A stretch of DNA of 64,000 nt. Source: Cyanoderma ruficeps (lineage: Eukaryota; Chordata; Aves; Passeriformes; Timaliidae). The notes beneath the pieces are model-generated. The model did not search any database, was not told the origin of the DNA, and saw nothing but the letters and a program-made list of their open reading frames with translations. This document shows positions 34,301-47,100 of the stretch, piece by piece. A program made the translations under genes and the position numbers. Position 1 is the first letter of the stretch, and each line of letters begins with the position of its first letter. Location: positions 11,605,646 through 11,669,645 of the forward strand of contig VZDJ01000090.1 of NCBI GenBank assembly GCA_008694505.1, written 5' to 3'.

Positions 34301-37300
34301 GCTGAGGCAAGCTCTGAGATTTGATGTCTTGAACAGGATCCCAACTGTATGATGGTTTCAGTGTGTAATGAATACTCTGGAGGAGAAATATTGACAGCCC
34401 TGCATGTCCCTTGCGAAACTGAGCTGAGACAATGTGAGGGTGCACAAATTCTGAGTTGTGAGGAGGGGTCCAGGCTGTCCTTATAGAAGTGTAGGCATTT
34501 TTTGTCTTGTTTATATTGTTTTGTGGCCATGGCAGTAAAAAGGTGGCTCTGGCAGCAACTCAAATGATTCTAAATTAGCTCTCTGCTCCATTTGACTCAT
34601 CAGAACACCATGAGGAATCCATCTGGCCTGTTAAAATAAATCCACTACAAGTCTGGACAGGCAAAAGGTAGGTAGGTAGCCAACATGGAAGTGAATATAG
34701 GGAGCTCCCTGTGTCTGAAGGTCAAGAGACACAGGCATTCAGTACTACTGTGTTACATGGAGGAAGTGCAGTCTTTGCAGGTTCTGACATTACTGTACAC
34801 AAAGGATTTACTGTGGGGATCTTATCCCATGCTTTCCAGACAACAAAGGATACTGAAATTTCGCTGCAGTAGGCAGATGTAGCTTATATGACCAGCTACC
34901 CTTACTAGGTACTTGATTTGTATGTGTGTGATCAGCTTGTGTGCTGTGATATCCACCTGATCCTTAAACAAATCTCAGGTGGCTTGCCTGATTTGGCAAA
35001 TTGCTGATAAGACTGATTTCCCCAATGGTCTTGATTAGCTTCATTTTACCTTTCACAAGTTGATTGGCTCTAACATTGGGAGAATTGAAGCTTCTTGAAA
35101 GAATATGGGATAGGACCTGCTTATGGGAAAATACAGTATTTAAATCCCAGGTAAAGCTTTTGTCCAAAAAGCTGGCTCAAGTGGTGCTGCTGTGAGATGT
35201 TGATTGATGGAGCTGGATAACATTATGGTGCTGAAGAAAAGTTTACAAGCTCTTTGTGTTGAGGCTGTATGGAGACACAGCAGCTGGAAATGGTATTTCT
35301 CTGTGCTGACCCTCCACATGGCAGACACAAAACATAAAAACAAAACCAAATCCTCTCAGCTGTAGTTCAAACTACAGTAAGATTTTAATTTTTTTTAAGT
35401 GATTATATTGTAAATGGCGCAGACAGGAATGTAGCTCCCTCCTGTTTATAGTTCCTTAGTTCTTACAATTTCTTCACAGAGCAGTGGATGTGTAAGGACA
35501 CAGCCACATGCAGCACATGCCCATATTCAACCCTTGAAGTCCTCCTTCTCTAATCAACATACAAACAGCAATCTCTGTAATGCAGAACCTAGAAGCAGGC
35601 AGGGAAAAAATGCAGCTTGTGTGGATCACAGTAAAAAGTTTTATATTTAGACTTTCATTTGTTTCCATCAGTCCAGATCCTCTTAACTTCTGTCTGTTAT
35701 TTCCCTGCACTCAGCCCAAGGGCATGAGCAGATATTCAGCTGGTGATCAGCCTCTAATGAAGATTAGCATCCCTGCAGCTGATATAAAGAAATTGCCTGC
35801 CAGTGCCTAAAGTTGTCAAGGTCAGAGAAGACTGCAGTGACCTAGGTAGAACATCACAAGCATCTCTGGAAAAAAATAATAAAATTTCAACAAGGCAGTT
35901 TGGTCAATACGACCCAGTGCAAATCTTGGCCAATTATATTCGTGGCTAACAGCCCTCATGAGCAGTTAATCTCGACAGGCTTGTCTGTGCTTCGATGTGA
36001 CTTTTATTCTGAACACCAGATTTTCCGTGTAAGTTATCTGAGAATAGCAGAGCCATGTTATTCAAACACTAAAAACACTTTTGTGTAAATTTTCATTGTC
36101 AAATTAGTTGGATTAACTTCCTGGTGCCCCTCCCTGTCAAGTAGATTTTTCCAGTTCTTGAATTAATTTCATTAGGTCTTCAGAGTACTCTGCTTATCAA
36201 AATCTTTAGTGTGGGTGAGGGATAACAACAGCAGTGTCAGTCACTTCTAGGGATGAAGTATCGAGCTGCCCCATAACTCCTGAACAAAGAAACTGAAACG
36301 CCAAACTCACCAGACTCAGTGAAATTGCTTGTTTAATAGTTGAAAGTGTAAATAATCTTACTATTTAATGGTAGATTAATTTGAGTTACTTGCTTTAAAA
36401 AGAAAAAAAAATATATCTATTGCTCCTTAACAGTTTGAAGTTGTACATGCATGCCATATTCCACTTGCCTGGATCATAGCATGGAAGGATTGATAGAGTA
36501 GAAATCAAAGTATCACAGGTGGCATCAGTGTCCTCCTTGAAGTCTTTTAGGTAAAAGTAATAAAGCCAGAAAAAACTCTAGGGACTGGGTTTTGTTTGGG
36601 TTTGTTGGGGTTTTTTCCCCCCAGGCTTTTTCGGTCTATCCTACTACTTAGAAAGTGATCAGAGTAATAGAAATGAGGGGAAACATCAAGACTTGAAAGA
36701 AAAGGGCATGGGTAGGTTTTTAAAACAAAGAGGAGGGAAGCCAAGGAGTTTAACTTCCAGTGCTGGTCTTCTATCAGGATATCCGAAATCTTCTCTGCCT
36801 AATTGCAAAGAAAATGGAACTGTGGAAAGGCAGAACAAATAGATTATATTAGAATTTTGTAGGGGCATTTGTTTGTGGCAAACACTGAGGCTAGGCTGGC
36901 ATGGGGCTTTGTGTTTCCTGGGGAGATAAGCATGAGTAAGATATTTGTGGTTTTCTTGCACTAAACATTAGACTCACATCAGCTGGCATCTGTTGTGGCA
37001 ACAGATATGACTGCTAAGAAAGTGAGAGAAATGTTTTCCTCTTTGCTTTCCATGTGGCACACAGGGTTTGGTGATAGAGAACAGGGTATCCATTAACCAT
37101 ATAAGTTTCTGGAGGTCTTAGCCTCATGGACCAGTGCTTTTGTACAGCACTGTCTACAAGCTGAAGCCATGACCTTATAAATCTCATCTTTGTTCACTTT
37201 TAACCAATTAAGGGCCGGGTCACCAACTGAAGTGTGATTTGCAGGGACAGGCACAGAGACTTTCACCAGTGAAAGTGCTTTGACTTGGTTTGTCAGACCC

Positions 37301-39849
37301 TGCTCAGGCCTGACCTGTCCAAGCACATGTGACTGAGTATTCTGAAAGATGGGAATTTGCACATCAGGAAATCACCTGAAAAGCTACAAATGTGGCTTTT
37401 GCTTGGCTGAAGAGCTGCCCTGGCTTGGCCTCTAGTGGGTGTTACTTTGGTTTCAGTGCTATTTCAACTAGGTCAACCTCATTATTGCAGAAACTCCATT
37501 TTTAATAGTATTTATTTTATTTGAAATGCAGCACTGTGATTGTCCTAATAAGTCATATTTAATCTTGCAGTATTACTCCATGTATGCTGTGACAATATTG
37601 CTTGACTTGTTTCTTGCCTTCCTACACATAGCAGTTTCATATAAGCAAGAGAGTAGTGGAGAGTAAAATTAGCTAGTGGCACCAATGAGCATTGAATAGT
37701 GCAAGACCATTAACTGATGGAATAGCAGGGCTTGCTGTCCTTAAAATGGCACAGACTGATAAATAGATGTTGTGTCCAAAAGATGTGCTCAGTTAGCGTT
37801 TTAAATTTAATTTAAATTTATGTGATGCAAATAACTAAGCAATTCTCAGTCTGTTGTTGAGATGAAATAGCTCTATTAGCACTGCTATGCAAGATGGTCA
37901 GCTGCTTCATGTCAGGTGATGTGCTCTGCCAATGGCAGTTATGTATTGTTTCTGGATCCTTGGAGACAGCTCAATTGCCTGGAATTTCCAAGGTGATTTT
38001 GTCTGTTGGAAAATGTTTTGTTATGTCAGAGACCTCTAGTGCATAATCAAGCATTGTCAGGAATCAGAAATTGAGTAAGAGGTCAAGGAGAAGAAAAATA
38101 AATACAAGCACTGTGATTCCAAGTTGCATCTCCAGATGACAAAGATCCGGAGAGCAAGCAGCATAGTACTTGTTCAGTGGAGGAGGGGAAAGTAGGTTCA
38201 AAATTGATACTGAAATGTGTGTTACTAGACAGTTATTAATAATTTAGTATTTAGTAATCAATTTTCACCCACTTCCACACTTTGATAAAAGCGTCACTTC
38301 AGCTTGCTTGCAATTTCAGGTTTCAGAAAATTGAAATAACATCTATTGTGTGCTGGTTCTGTCTTCAGTGGTGGAAGAGATAGATTTAAAATGTTAATGA
38401 CTTGCCTGTGTGTATGCAGGTCTTTGCAGACTATGATACCACAGTAGCTATTAGTACACGCTCATTGAAGGTATTTGACTTTCTCTGTGTTCAAAATGAA
38501 GCTGAATAACAAATTCAGCTGACTTATGAGGAAGGACAGCCAAAACCTTTCCTTCCTCTGTTGGAAGTAATCTCGGCTGTAATTTGAAGAAATCATTTGA
38601 GGGACAATGTATGAAATCAGACAGTGTGATTGTGTACTAATGAAAATTGATTGATTTAAGAATATTAATGAAAGCCTCCTGAAATGTTACTATAAATTGC
38701 CACTTAAATGCTTGTGTAGTTTTCACAGACATATTAAAACCATTACTTTACCTGAATTTTGATTAAAGAAAAACAGATACAAGCAGTATGCAAGAGAATT
38801 CTTATGGGTAATAAAACCAGTTTGTAGTAGAATTAACTGCTTTGTGTAGGGACTTTCCTCCGTGATTTCACGCAGCTTGTCAGACATTTCTGGTAAGCAA
38901 TGGAAGATCCTGCAATACAAACAAACCCTGTCACTTCTGATGCTTAGTTTGGAAAAAATGCCATGCTGAGGTTAGTAGCTCTGTGGAGCTCCCTGCTGTG
39001 TTAGTGGGCTGATGCTGTCAGCCTGGCTCTGGGTTCCCATCAGTTAAAGCAGCAAGAAGGCCTCTGATTGAGCATGAAGGCAGCTTTGGTCAGAAGGAAA
39101 TATTTCTATTACAGAGATGATTTTGTAGAGGATAGGTTTGGTAAGATAATTGCCTCTTTTCTGTCTGTGCTCAGTTGTGAAAGTATGATTCATCCTCTCT
39201 GTTTTGAATGCTTCTCTGTCACCATCATGTATAGACTCGGTCTAGAAAACAAACTTGGATATACATGCCTAGTTTCTAGACAGTCTAAGGTGAAATGAAC
39301 CCTACCTCCCCCCAGCATAACACTGGGTCTGTGCACCACAAGACAAGCTTTTTGTCCTAGAAGGCTGAATTGCTGGTATCCCTGCTTCTTCTAGGATACA
39401 TCTATGTAATACAGACAGACATCTCTGCTGTGGCTTGAGGCTGTTGCATGGATCCTCTGTAACCTTTCCCTTAAGCAGGGACTCAGTGGCTGGGGGTTGT
39501 AGCAGACAAGTTGTGTGAGTGTTCTCAGCCAGGTGTGAGAAGTGGGACACAATCAATGTGTGCATGATCGCGATTAGATGTATAGCTAGTACAGTATATA
39601 AATATTGCCAATGCAGTATATAAATAAAAGCTTTGTGATCTATTACAATGGATTATAGTATTTAAAGGGTTATAAATATGTGGAGGTTTGGCTAGAAATG
39701 TGTAAGTTTACAGTCTTTGACCTTGCAGAATTCCCAATTATAAAGCAAGAAAGCACATATGTAGCTAATTCAAGATTGTATCTCTGTATTTATCAGGATC
39801 TTAGCACTTTCAGTCACTCATCCAAAAGTGAGTGTTCCCTGTCTTCCCT

Positions 39850-41528
39850 GTTAAAGGAATCCATCCTGAAGTGCTGGCAGCTTCAGGACGGCTTGTCCTC
39901 AGGACAACTGTCCTCCTGGGTTGGTAGATGATGTCAGGGAGCAGAATGGTCCCGCTGTTATCCAGGAGGAGGCAATCAGAGAACTGCTGAGCTGCTTGGA
40001 TGTTCATAAATCTATGGGCCCAGATGGGATCCATCCCAGGGCGATGAGGGAGTGGACAGATGAGCTTGCAAAGCCACTCTCCATCATTTACCAACAGTCC
40101 TGACTCACTAATGAAGCTCCAGATGACTGGAAGCTGGCCAGTGTAACACCCATCCACAAGAAGGGCTGGAATGAGAATCCTGGTAATTATAGGCCAGTTA
40201 GCCTGACCTCAGTACCCAGTAATAGAACAGTTTTTATTGAGTGTCATCATGCAGCACTTACAGGATGGCCAGGGTATGAGGCCCAGCCAGCATGGGTTTA
40301 GGAGGGGTAGGTCATGTTTGATCAACCTGGTCTCCTTTTATCACCAGGTGACCTGCCTTGTGGATGCAGGAAAGGCTGTGGATGTTGTCCTTTTGGACTT
40401 TAGCAAGGCCTTTGACACTGTCTCCCACAGCATACTCCTGGAAAAGCTGGCAGCCCAGGGCTTGGACAGGAGCACTCTTTGCTGGGTTAGGAACTGGCTG
40501 CATGGCTGGGTCCAGAGAACGGTGCTGCATCCAGCTGCCGGCCAGTCACCAGTGCTGTTCCTCAGGCGTCTGTGCTGGGGCCAGTTCTGTTTCTTATTTT
40601 TATTGACGACATGGATGAGGGTGTTGAGTCCTTCATTAGTAAATTTGGGGATGACATTAAGCTGGGAGCGTGTGGAAGGTAGGAGGGCTCTGCAGAGAGA
40701 CTTGGAATAGTTGAATGGATGGGCAAAGTCCAGTAAGATGAAGTTTAATAAGTCCAGGTGCCAAGTCCTGCACTTTGGCCACAATAACCCCCTCCAACTT
40801 CATAGTCTGGGTTGAACAGTGATTGAATGTATGTGGTTGAAGGTATATGTGGTTGAACAGTGCCCAGGCAGAAAGGGACCTGGGGGTTCTAGTCAACAGC
40901 CGACAGAATGTGAGACAGCAGTGTGCCCTGGGGGCCAAAAAGGCCAAGGCGTCCTGGCCTGTATCAGGAATGGTGTGGCCAGAAGGTGCAGGGAGGTCAT
41001 TCTCCCCCTGTACTCGGTACTGGTCAGGCCACACCTTGAGTGCTGTGTCCAGTTCTGGGCCCTCAGTTTAGAAAGGACATTGAGGTGCTTGAGCATGTCC
41101 AGAGGAGGCAACAAGGCTGGTGAGAGGATTGGAACACAAGGCAGAGGAACGACTGAGGGAGCTGCGATTGTTTGGCCAGGAGAAAAGGAGACTCAGGGGT
41201 GACTTTATCAGTATCTACAATTTCCTGAAAGGTGATTGTAGTCAGGTGGGGCTTGGTCTCTTTTCCCAGGCAGCAATTGACAGGATGAGAGGGGACAGTC
41301 TTAAGCTGCTCCAAGGGAAATATAGGTTGGATATTAGGAAAAATTGTTTGCAGAAGGAGTGATAAAGTACTGGAATAGTCTGCCCAGGGAGGTGGTGGAG
41401 TTGCCATCCCTGGATATATTTTAAAAAAGACTGGATGTGGCACTCAGTGCCATGGTTTTGTTGAGGTGTTAGGGCATGGGTTGGACTCGATCTTGAAGGT
41501 CTCTTCTAATCTAGTGATCTGTGTGTGA
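39850..41528 (+). mobile_element. CR1 LINE, 5'-truncated, with degraded reverse-transcriptase ORF and 3' UTR
   Basis: Recognisable CR1 pol text occurs in order across several frames: a CLDVHKSMGPDGIHPRAMRE block near 39995, NYRPVSLTS near 40190, HGFRRGRSCLINL at about 40285, LDFSKAFDTVSHSILLEKL at about 40395, a KFGDDIKLG block near 40645 (the catalytic FxDD box) and [19 protein letters not shown] near 41000. The 3' UTR contains GGATGTGGCACTCAGTGCCA and ends about GATCTGTGTGTGA. Frameshifts and stops break the frame throughout, so it cannot encode an active protein. The left edge is approximate. Within 40811-40861 the motif GTTGAACAGT is repeated around a locally expanded segment. Confidence 0.95.
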
Positions 41529-42284
41529 CATCAGTTTGCCCAGATTGCCTGGTCTCCAGTGCATTTTATATTCCCTTTTGCAAGCCAGCGTGCACCAATG
41601 CCAATCCAAACATCACAGCTTCCCCATCTTTGGAATGCATTCATGACATGAGCATCCAGACTGCTCCTCCTGCAAATACCTGTCTGGTGTTTTCACCTTA
41701 GGACAAACTGCACTGCCCATCCCAGAGTGGAAAGGGAGAGGAGTGTTTGTGTTTGTTGGGGAGGATGCACCAAAGACTGATTTGGGTCAGCAAGAGGTTA
41801 AGAGTCATGTTTTGTTATCCACTACTTACAGAAGATGAAAATCAAGCTGCTTAATACCAATGCTTTCATACCCACTTAAAGCCAGCAGCCCTTTCAGGTG
41901 GACCTATGTGAAAGCAAACTTTTCCACAGTGCTCAAGCTGGAATAATTAAGTCATGGTAACTCTTCAAGCTGAATTCGAATCATTGGTCCCCATCAGGGG
42001 AACTTGAGAGAGTAAGCTTATAGTTTGCACTGGCTTTGAATTTTTTTAATCTTCACACTTCTTTTTTTTATATATAGGGAATATGTAATTAATTAAACGG
42101 AAGAAAACAACAGTGCTTGCTTTCATAAGATGGTTTTGTTTCTAATGTGTTTCATGTTTCCTTTCAGTTTGTCAGTCTCTTTATATTTAGTATATTCTGT
42201 TTCAAAGTAAAGATATGAACAAAACTCAAACCTGTGCTTTTTAAAAGGAGAGGAGAGAAAAGTATGTAGCGGGTACTGCAACAC
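41529..42284. other. Intergenic spacer
   Basis: I see no gene, exon or recognisable repeat here beyond short A/T runs. Confidence 0.5.
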
Positions 42285-42784
42285 TGTTGTGGGTTGGCCA
42301 TGGCTATCAGCCAAACTCCCACCCAGCTGCTTAGCCCCTACCTCCTCTCCTCAGCAGGATCAGAGGAGAAAATGGGAGGAACAGGAAGGAGGAAAAATGT
42401 TTTCTGATGAAGACAGGGAGATTATTTGCCAAATATTGTCAAAGGCAACATAAACTCAATTTATTGCAAATTCAAATAGAAATTGAAGTATTAATGTGGG
42501 TAGTGGGAAACTAGAAGGCAAACATTAAAACAACATTGTTCTTCCCAGCTTTCTCAGGACCACTTCTTTGCTTGCTGCTCTTCAACTTACCCACACCCTT
42601 TCACTCCCAAACCCCAAGTAGTGCAGGGGTGTGGGGACTTACCTGTCAATGCTTGTTCAATCTATGGACTAGCTTCTGAAATAGCACTTACAGGCCCCTG
42701 TGGATGGGGAAGTGGGAGGCTTTGGGGAGTGACATGAACACTTTAAGAGACCAGAATAGTCCCTAAAAGCTAAGCATAACTAAA
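42285..42784 (-). mobile_element. Degraded LTR-like sequence, resembling avian ERVL-type LTR
   Basis: Begins TGTTGTGGGTTGGCCATGGC and continues with CCACCCAGCTGCTTAGCC, a CTCCTCAGCAGGATCAGAGG block, GACAGGGAGATTATTTGCC and CAATTTATTGCAAATTC. These match in order what I remember of a common bird endogenous-retrovirus LTR read in reverse orientation. No internal coding sequence is attached, so it is probably a solo LTR. The right boundary is unclear and no target-site duplication was confirmed. Confidence 0.55.
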
Positions 42785-42796
42785 NTTTTTTAAAAA

Positions 42797-42808
42797 GGGG
42801 GGGGGGGG
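42797..42808 (+). repeat. Poly(G) run of 12, beside an N
   Basis: Twelve consecutive G at 42797-42808 follow an N at 42785 and a T/A run. It may be a genuine homopolymer or an assembly artefact at a low-coverage junction. Confidence 0.8.
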
Positions 42809-43740
42809 ACGACGACTTTGAAGCAATTAAGTGTAGTAATATGGAGTACATGGATAGACTTTCCTATGCTGCTAAGCTTTAATATGGCCCAGAGCTTAAC
42901 ATATGACTTCTTTGTTTAGAATACCTTACAGTTCTAGATCAAGCAGCAAGGACTGAGGACATAATTACTGTGCTTCAGGGCATAAGCCAAAGATGACTCC
43001 TGATAAGAAGTGTTTACTTTGCCAGTACATTACCTAACTGTAGGATTTTTTTGCCTTGTAGTTGAAGTAATGTATTGCTGGTTACATGGACAGAGTATAG
43101 ATCACACCTGGAGCTCACTTGCTATGAGTTCTGACTACATCTTTTTTGTTCTATTCTATACCTCTGCTTAAGTGATGTTTTTTTAATTGTTAGTCCAGGT
43201 TTTATATCTTCAAAGATAAAATAATAGAAGGGTTATTCTTTAAATAATATTTGAATATCTCAAGTACCATTTCTGCAGCTGACCCAAGGAAGGCATTGAG
43301 ATTGTTAATCACTTAAAAGGAAAAACAGCTCTATACTTAGCATCCATTGAGGAAAGTACTGGTTTACATCCTCTATAAATATTTAATTAACAAAGACAAT
43401 AGGATGGAACTGTTATAATACAAGTGACTTCCTGCATCTGATTACAAAAAGGATTCTCAGTTTGAAACCTCATCTATTATAACAATATGAAATAAGTTGC
43501 CTGGAGCACTTTATTTTTGAGTTACAATAAAATAACCAAATTCGAGTGTTCAACAGGTACATTGCAAAATTTTAGATGAGAGTCCAAATGCTCATCTTGA
43601 TTTGCTGTTGTTGTCTCCAATTTTCAACACTTTTACATAGGGTGTTTATATCTCTTTATTTTGGCATGTTTTTGCTCTCACTTTTACATTTTACTTGCCA
43701 CTTTTCTTGTTCATGTAACTAATGTTGTAACATTTTTACA

Positions 43741-43783
43741 GATTCATAGAATATGCTGAATTGGAAAGGACCCATAAGAATCA
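43741..43783 (-). mobile_element. CR1 LINE remnant, extreme 3' end
   Basis: GATTCATAGAATATGCTGAA followed by TTGGAAAGGACCCATAAGAA is the reverse complement of a typical CR1 3' terminus. Only about 40 bases are recognisable. Confidence 0.75.
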
Positions 43784-44076
43784 GTGATATATAGATTTTA
43801 GCACTACAGTTTTGTATTTTAATATTTCAGCTTTATAAAGACCATGAAAACCCTATTTTATCCAGTCTGAATTTGAAGTCTAAAGTTACATGATAGCACC
43901 CTTCTAACATTTGCAAAGGTGCAGTGGGGCAGATGAGATTACAATTGGAAACTCATCAAAGTAAATTGATGCCTCTTTTGGTCCTGGACATTGCAATTAT
44001 CTGTCTTCAGCTTGACAAGCAGAAGGGGTGCTGAGAAAAGGTGCAAGGCTCTTTCTCAGCTTGGACAAGTCATAAA

Positions 44077-44142
44077 ATGAATTCTGCTGAAATGGATGAA
44101 AAAAATGATCCCCCAACAGCTAAACCTGAAGATGAATCAAGT
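44077..44142 (+). CDS. TMPRSS7: TMPRSS7 coding exon 1
   Basis: ATG at 44077 or 44092, both in frame. Encodes MNSAEMDEKNDPPTAKPEDE then SS, with donor GTAAGT at 44143. No acceptor-like sequence is needed if this is the first exon, but an upstream untranslated exon cannot be excluded. I see no TATA box at a standard distance. Confidence 0.8.
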
Positions 44143-47100
44143 GTAAGTAGGTGACTTAAGCATTATTGTTTTTCTCTACTTCTTGACGTTACTAGATGTC
44201 TTGTGATCTACTTCTCAAGTATTAATCTTAACATGATAGATTTGGTATCGTTTTCTGGTTTATAGTTCAGTCTGAAAATGTCAACATGTGTTTATCTCTG
44301 GATTGCTAATATTATGTATTTTCAGACAATTGAAATAATGGACATATCAGTGTGACAACATAAAAGCTGATATTGGTGTCATGCAGCATGTTTTTCCATA
44401 AGAAGTTAACTTCTAGGCAAGAAAGGCAACATTAAAGGAGGCAGAGTGTTTTGCTTTTCCCAGAGAAGATAGAGAAGGGGATTGTTGTATGAGTGCTAAC
44501 TCATGACAAAGGTGTAATTAAATAATTTAGTGTATGGTGATAGGCAAATTGCAATGTTAGCTGGAAACCAGTTCTAGAATACAAGAACTAAGTTGCAGTA
44601 GAGAGGAAAGCTGAATTGAGAATTATGGTCTTTATTGAGGGAAGGGAGCAGCTTAACTTTGCTGTCGCTTTCCTTACTATAAAATGTTTATGGTAAATTA
44701 ATAAAACATGGAAATATTGATAATGTAAAACACAGCATTCAATATTGTGAATATTCCGATGAATCCCATGTAACAGAAAACTTTGTCATGGAAAGCTTCA
44801 TACATGAATTGCTTTTTTAAAAAAAAATAAGATGAGGATTACAGTAGATGCAATGAAGACATCAGTTGTTTCAAGTACCCACCTATATATCCAGAGTATA
44901 CTTTGAGTAATTTTAAACAATACTTGACAGGATTTAATTTTTAATAATAAATCTGGCTGTTTAGGTCTAGAGCCACAAAAAGGAATTACATGGGAAAACC
45001 TTAATATAAAATATTGTCGTGGGAATCTTGATGAAAGTGACCATAATTTCAGATGTCAGAACTCAGCATTCATTGAGCTGCCTCAAGCTGGCCTACTGAA
45101 TACCTGAGTGTATAAAGAACTTTGTTACAATCCAGGGCTTTAAACAAACAATTGTTCATTTTCACCCTTAAAGAGACTCAAAAAAGTGTGTAAAAAATAC
45201 ACAAGCTGGGTACATCAAGTGGAGAGCACACAAAACAAGTGCAGTTAATTACCTAGGTAGACGACATGAATCTGAAATGTTCCAATTTCGTGTTTAAAGA
45301 TTTTGTTTGAGGAAATCATAGAGGGTCATACTTAGTCTTCTAACACTACTTATTATTACTTATGACCAAGTTTTCATCTCCTCTTAGAACATCCTCCACT
45401 CTGAGATCAACAATTGCTATCTGTTGTATCTGACTATGGGACAAGCAGGATATTTGTGGGGATGTTTCTTAAGCTTCCTCTGAGGATACATAGAGGTTTC
45501 TTCTTGATAGTATTGCTTGTGCATAATATTAGAGAAATATATCAAAAAGTGTATTGGTGAAGACTTCTTCAGGTTTTCAATTTTTTTTAAGAACAGAGCT
45601 AACATTAAAGCAAGAACAGATTTCTTGGAACATTGATCCTCTGAGGTTTGAATAACTCCAGGTGTGGGGGTTCCCTGACCTCTCTGGGCATGGCTCAGGT
45701 GCATGGCCCTTGCGGTGAAATACATTCTTCTCCCTCCTGCAGTGTATCTGGAATGTTCCCTGCTGCTGTATGTGACTGTTGTGGCTCTTTCTTCACTGTG
45801 CACGAGTGACAAAAGTGTGGCTCTGTTTTCTCCATAGCTCACTTTAGATATGGAAACCTATAATTAGATTTACTCACACTGTCTTTGCCTTCTTGTCTCC
45901 TGCTGAACAACCCTAAGGCTCTCAGCTCTTTGCTGTACATCATATCCTCCAGCTCCTTACCTCTGTGATCTTCCCCTGGAATCACTCTGGATTATCAACA
46001 TCTCTCTTATCTTGATAGACCCAAAACACAGATGGGGGTCTCCTACTGTTGAGCAAAAGGAAAGAAGCACTTATTGTAGGTTATTTCACAGCACCACTTT
46101 TGCAAATGACTGGCAGTTGTGCTTGTCATTTCCTGTGTATCAAGCTGCATCAACACAGAGCTTTTGTAACCACTGAATTAAACTTGGCATCCCACACCAA
46201 AAACTCAAGAGTGGAATTCTCAGCTGGTTACCTCCTGACTTTTGTGGTCTTCTGTCTCATCAAGTGTAATATAATTAGCAGGGATGAAAAATTACTCCTG
46301 TGTCCACACATTTTAATCTGCAACAGATCACACACTCTTTCCAGGGTACCTTCTGAGAGGCTTCAAACAATGCAATGCTGGTAAATAAATTAGCATCTTG
46401 TTGCACCTTTCTCCTCACTGTCTACCTGCTGTAGTTCTGCAGAGGCTAAAAAAGGCCTATTGAGCACAGGGAACAGCTAGATCTGCCCAAGTTAGGGGCT
46501 CTGCTGTTTAGTGTGTCTCTGCTAGTGTGATTATGAATTCCTCAGTGTATTTTTGTGTGGGCACAGAAAGAGATATGTGATAGGACAGTGGTTTGTTCCT
46601 CAGAGTGAGGCTGTCAGCATCTTGAGCAAATCATAGACCAGCTATCACTGATTGTTGTCAGAGCTTTTTGATTTGCACTGCTTAGAAATGATGTGCCACT
46701 TAAAGAGCCCTCTGAGTGGCATAATTCAGCTGTGAGGAAAGGGAGGTGAGAGAGACCCTCTTTGAGGAGGCCCTTAAAATTAATCAAGCTCTTCCAAAAA
46801 CAACGAAAAAGACCTATTTGTTTTGGTCTTCATCCTTAAAATGATACAGTTCAGATTAATCTTCATACGCATGAGCTCCTGAGGCATGTAATTTTGTCTA
46901 AGACTTTGTGCTTTATAGAAGACTGTGCACTAAAACCCTTGCTGCTGATTGCTGACTGGTATTTGTCAACACCTTCAGTCATGGACAGCCCACAGCTTCC
47001 TAAAACCATTCCTTGAGAGCTTCCCTCTCACTGGCATCAATATGTTTTTAGAGTATTTTTCCTGCATGCTCCTTGTTTATGTAGCAATATTATCTAACTT

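Larger units (their letters stand above)
24451..39849. other. TAGLN3-TMPRSS7 intergenic region, proximal part
   Basis: About 15 kb without a recognisable exon. It holds an A-rich stretch (about 26846-26890), the AGGAT microsatellite, a CR1 remnant at about 30855 and a CpG-dense patch at 31204-31396. All open frames here are short and show no family resemblance. Confidence 0.6.

Noticed and set aside
45417..45842. 141-codon open frame on the minus strand
   Set aside because: It overlaps the degraded CR1 fragment in its own orientation and shows no protein family resemblance. Judged non-coding repeat sequence.
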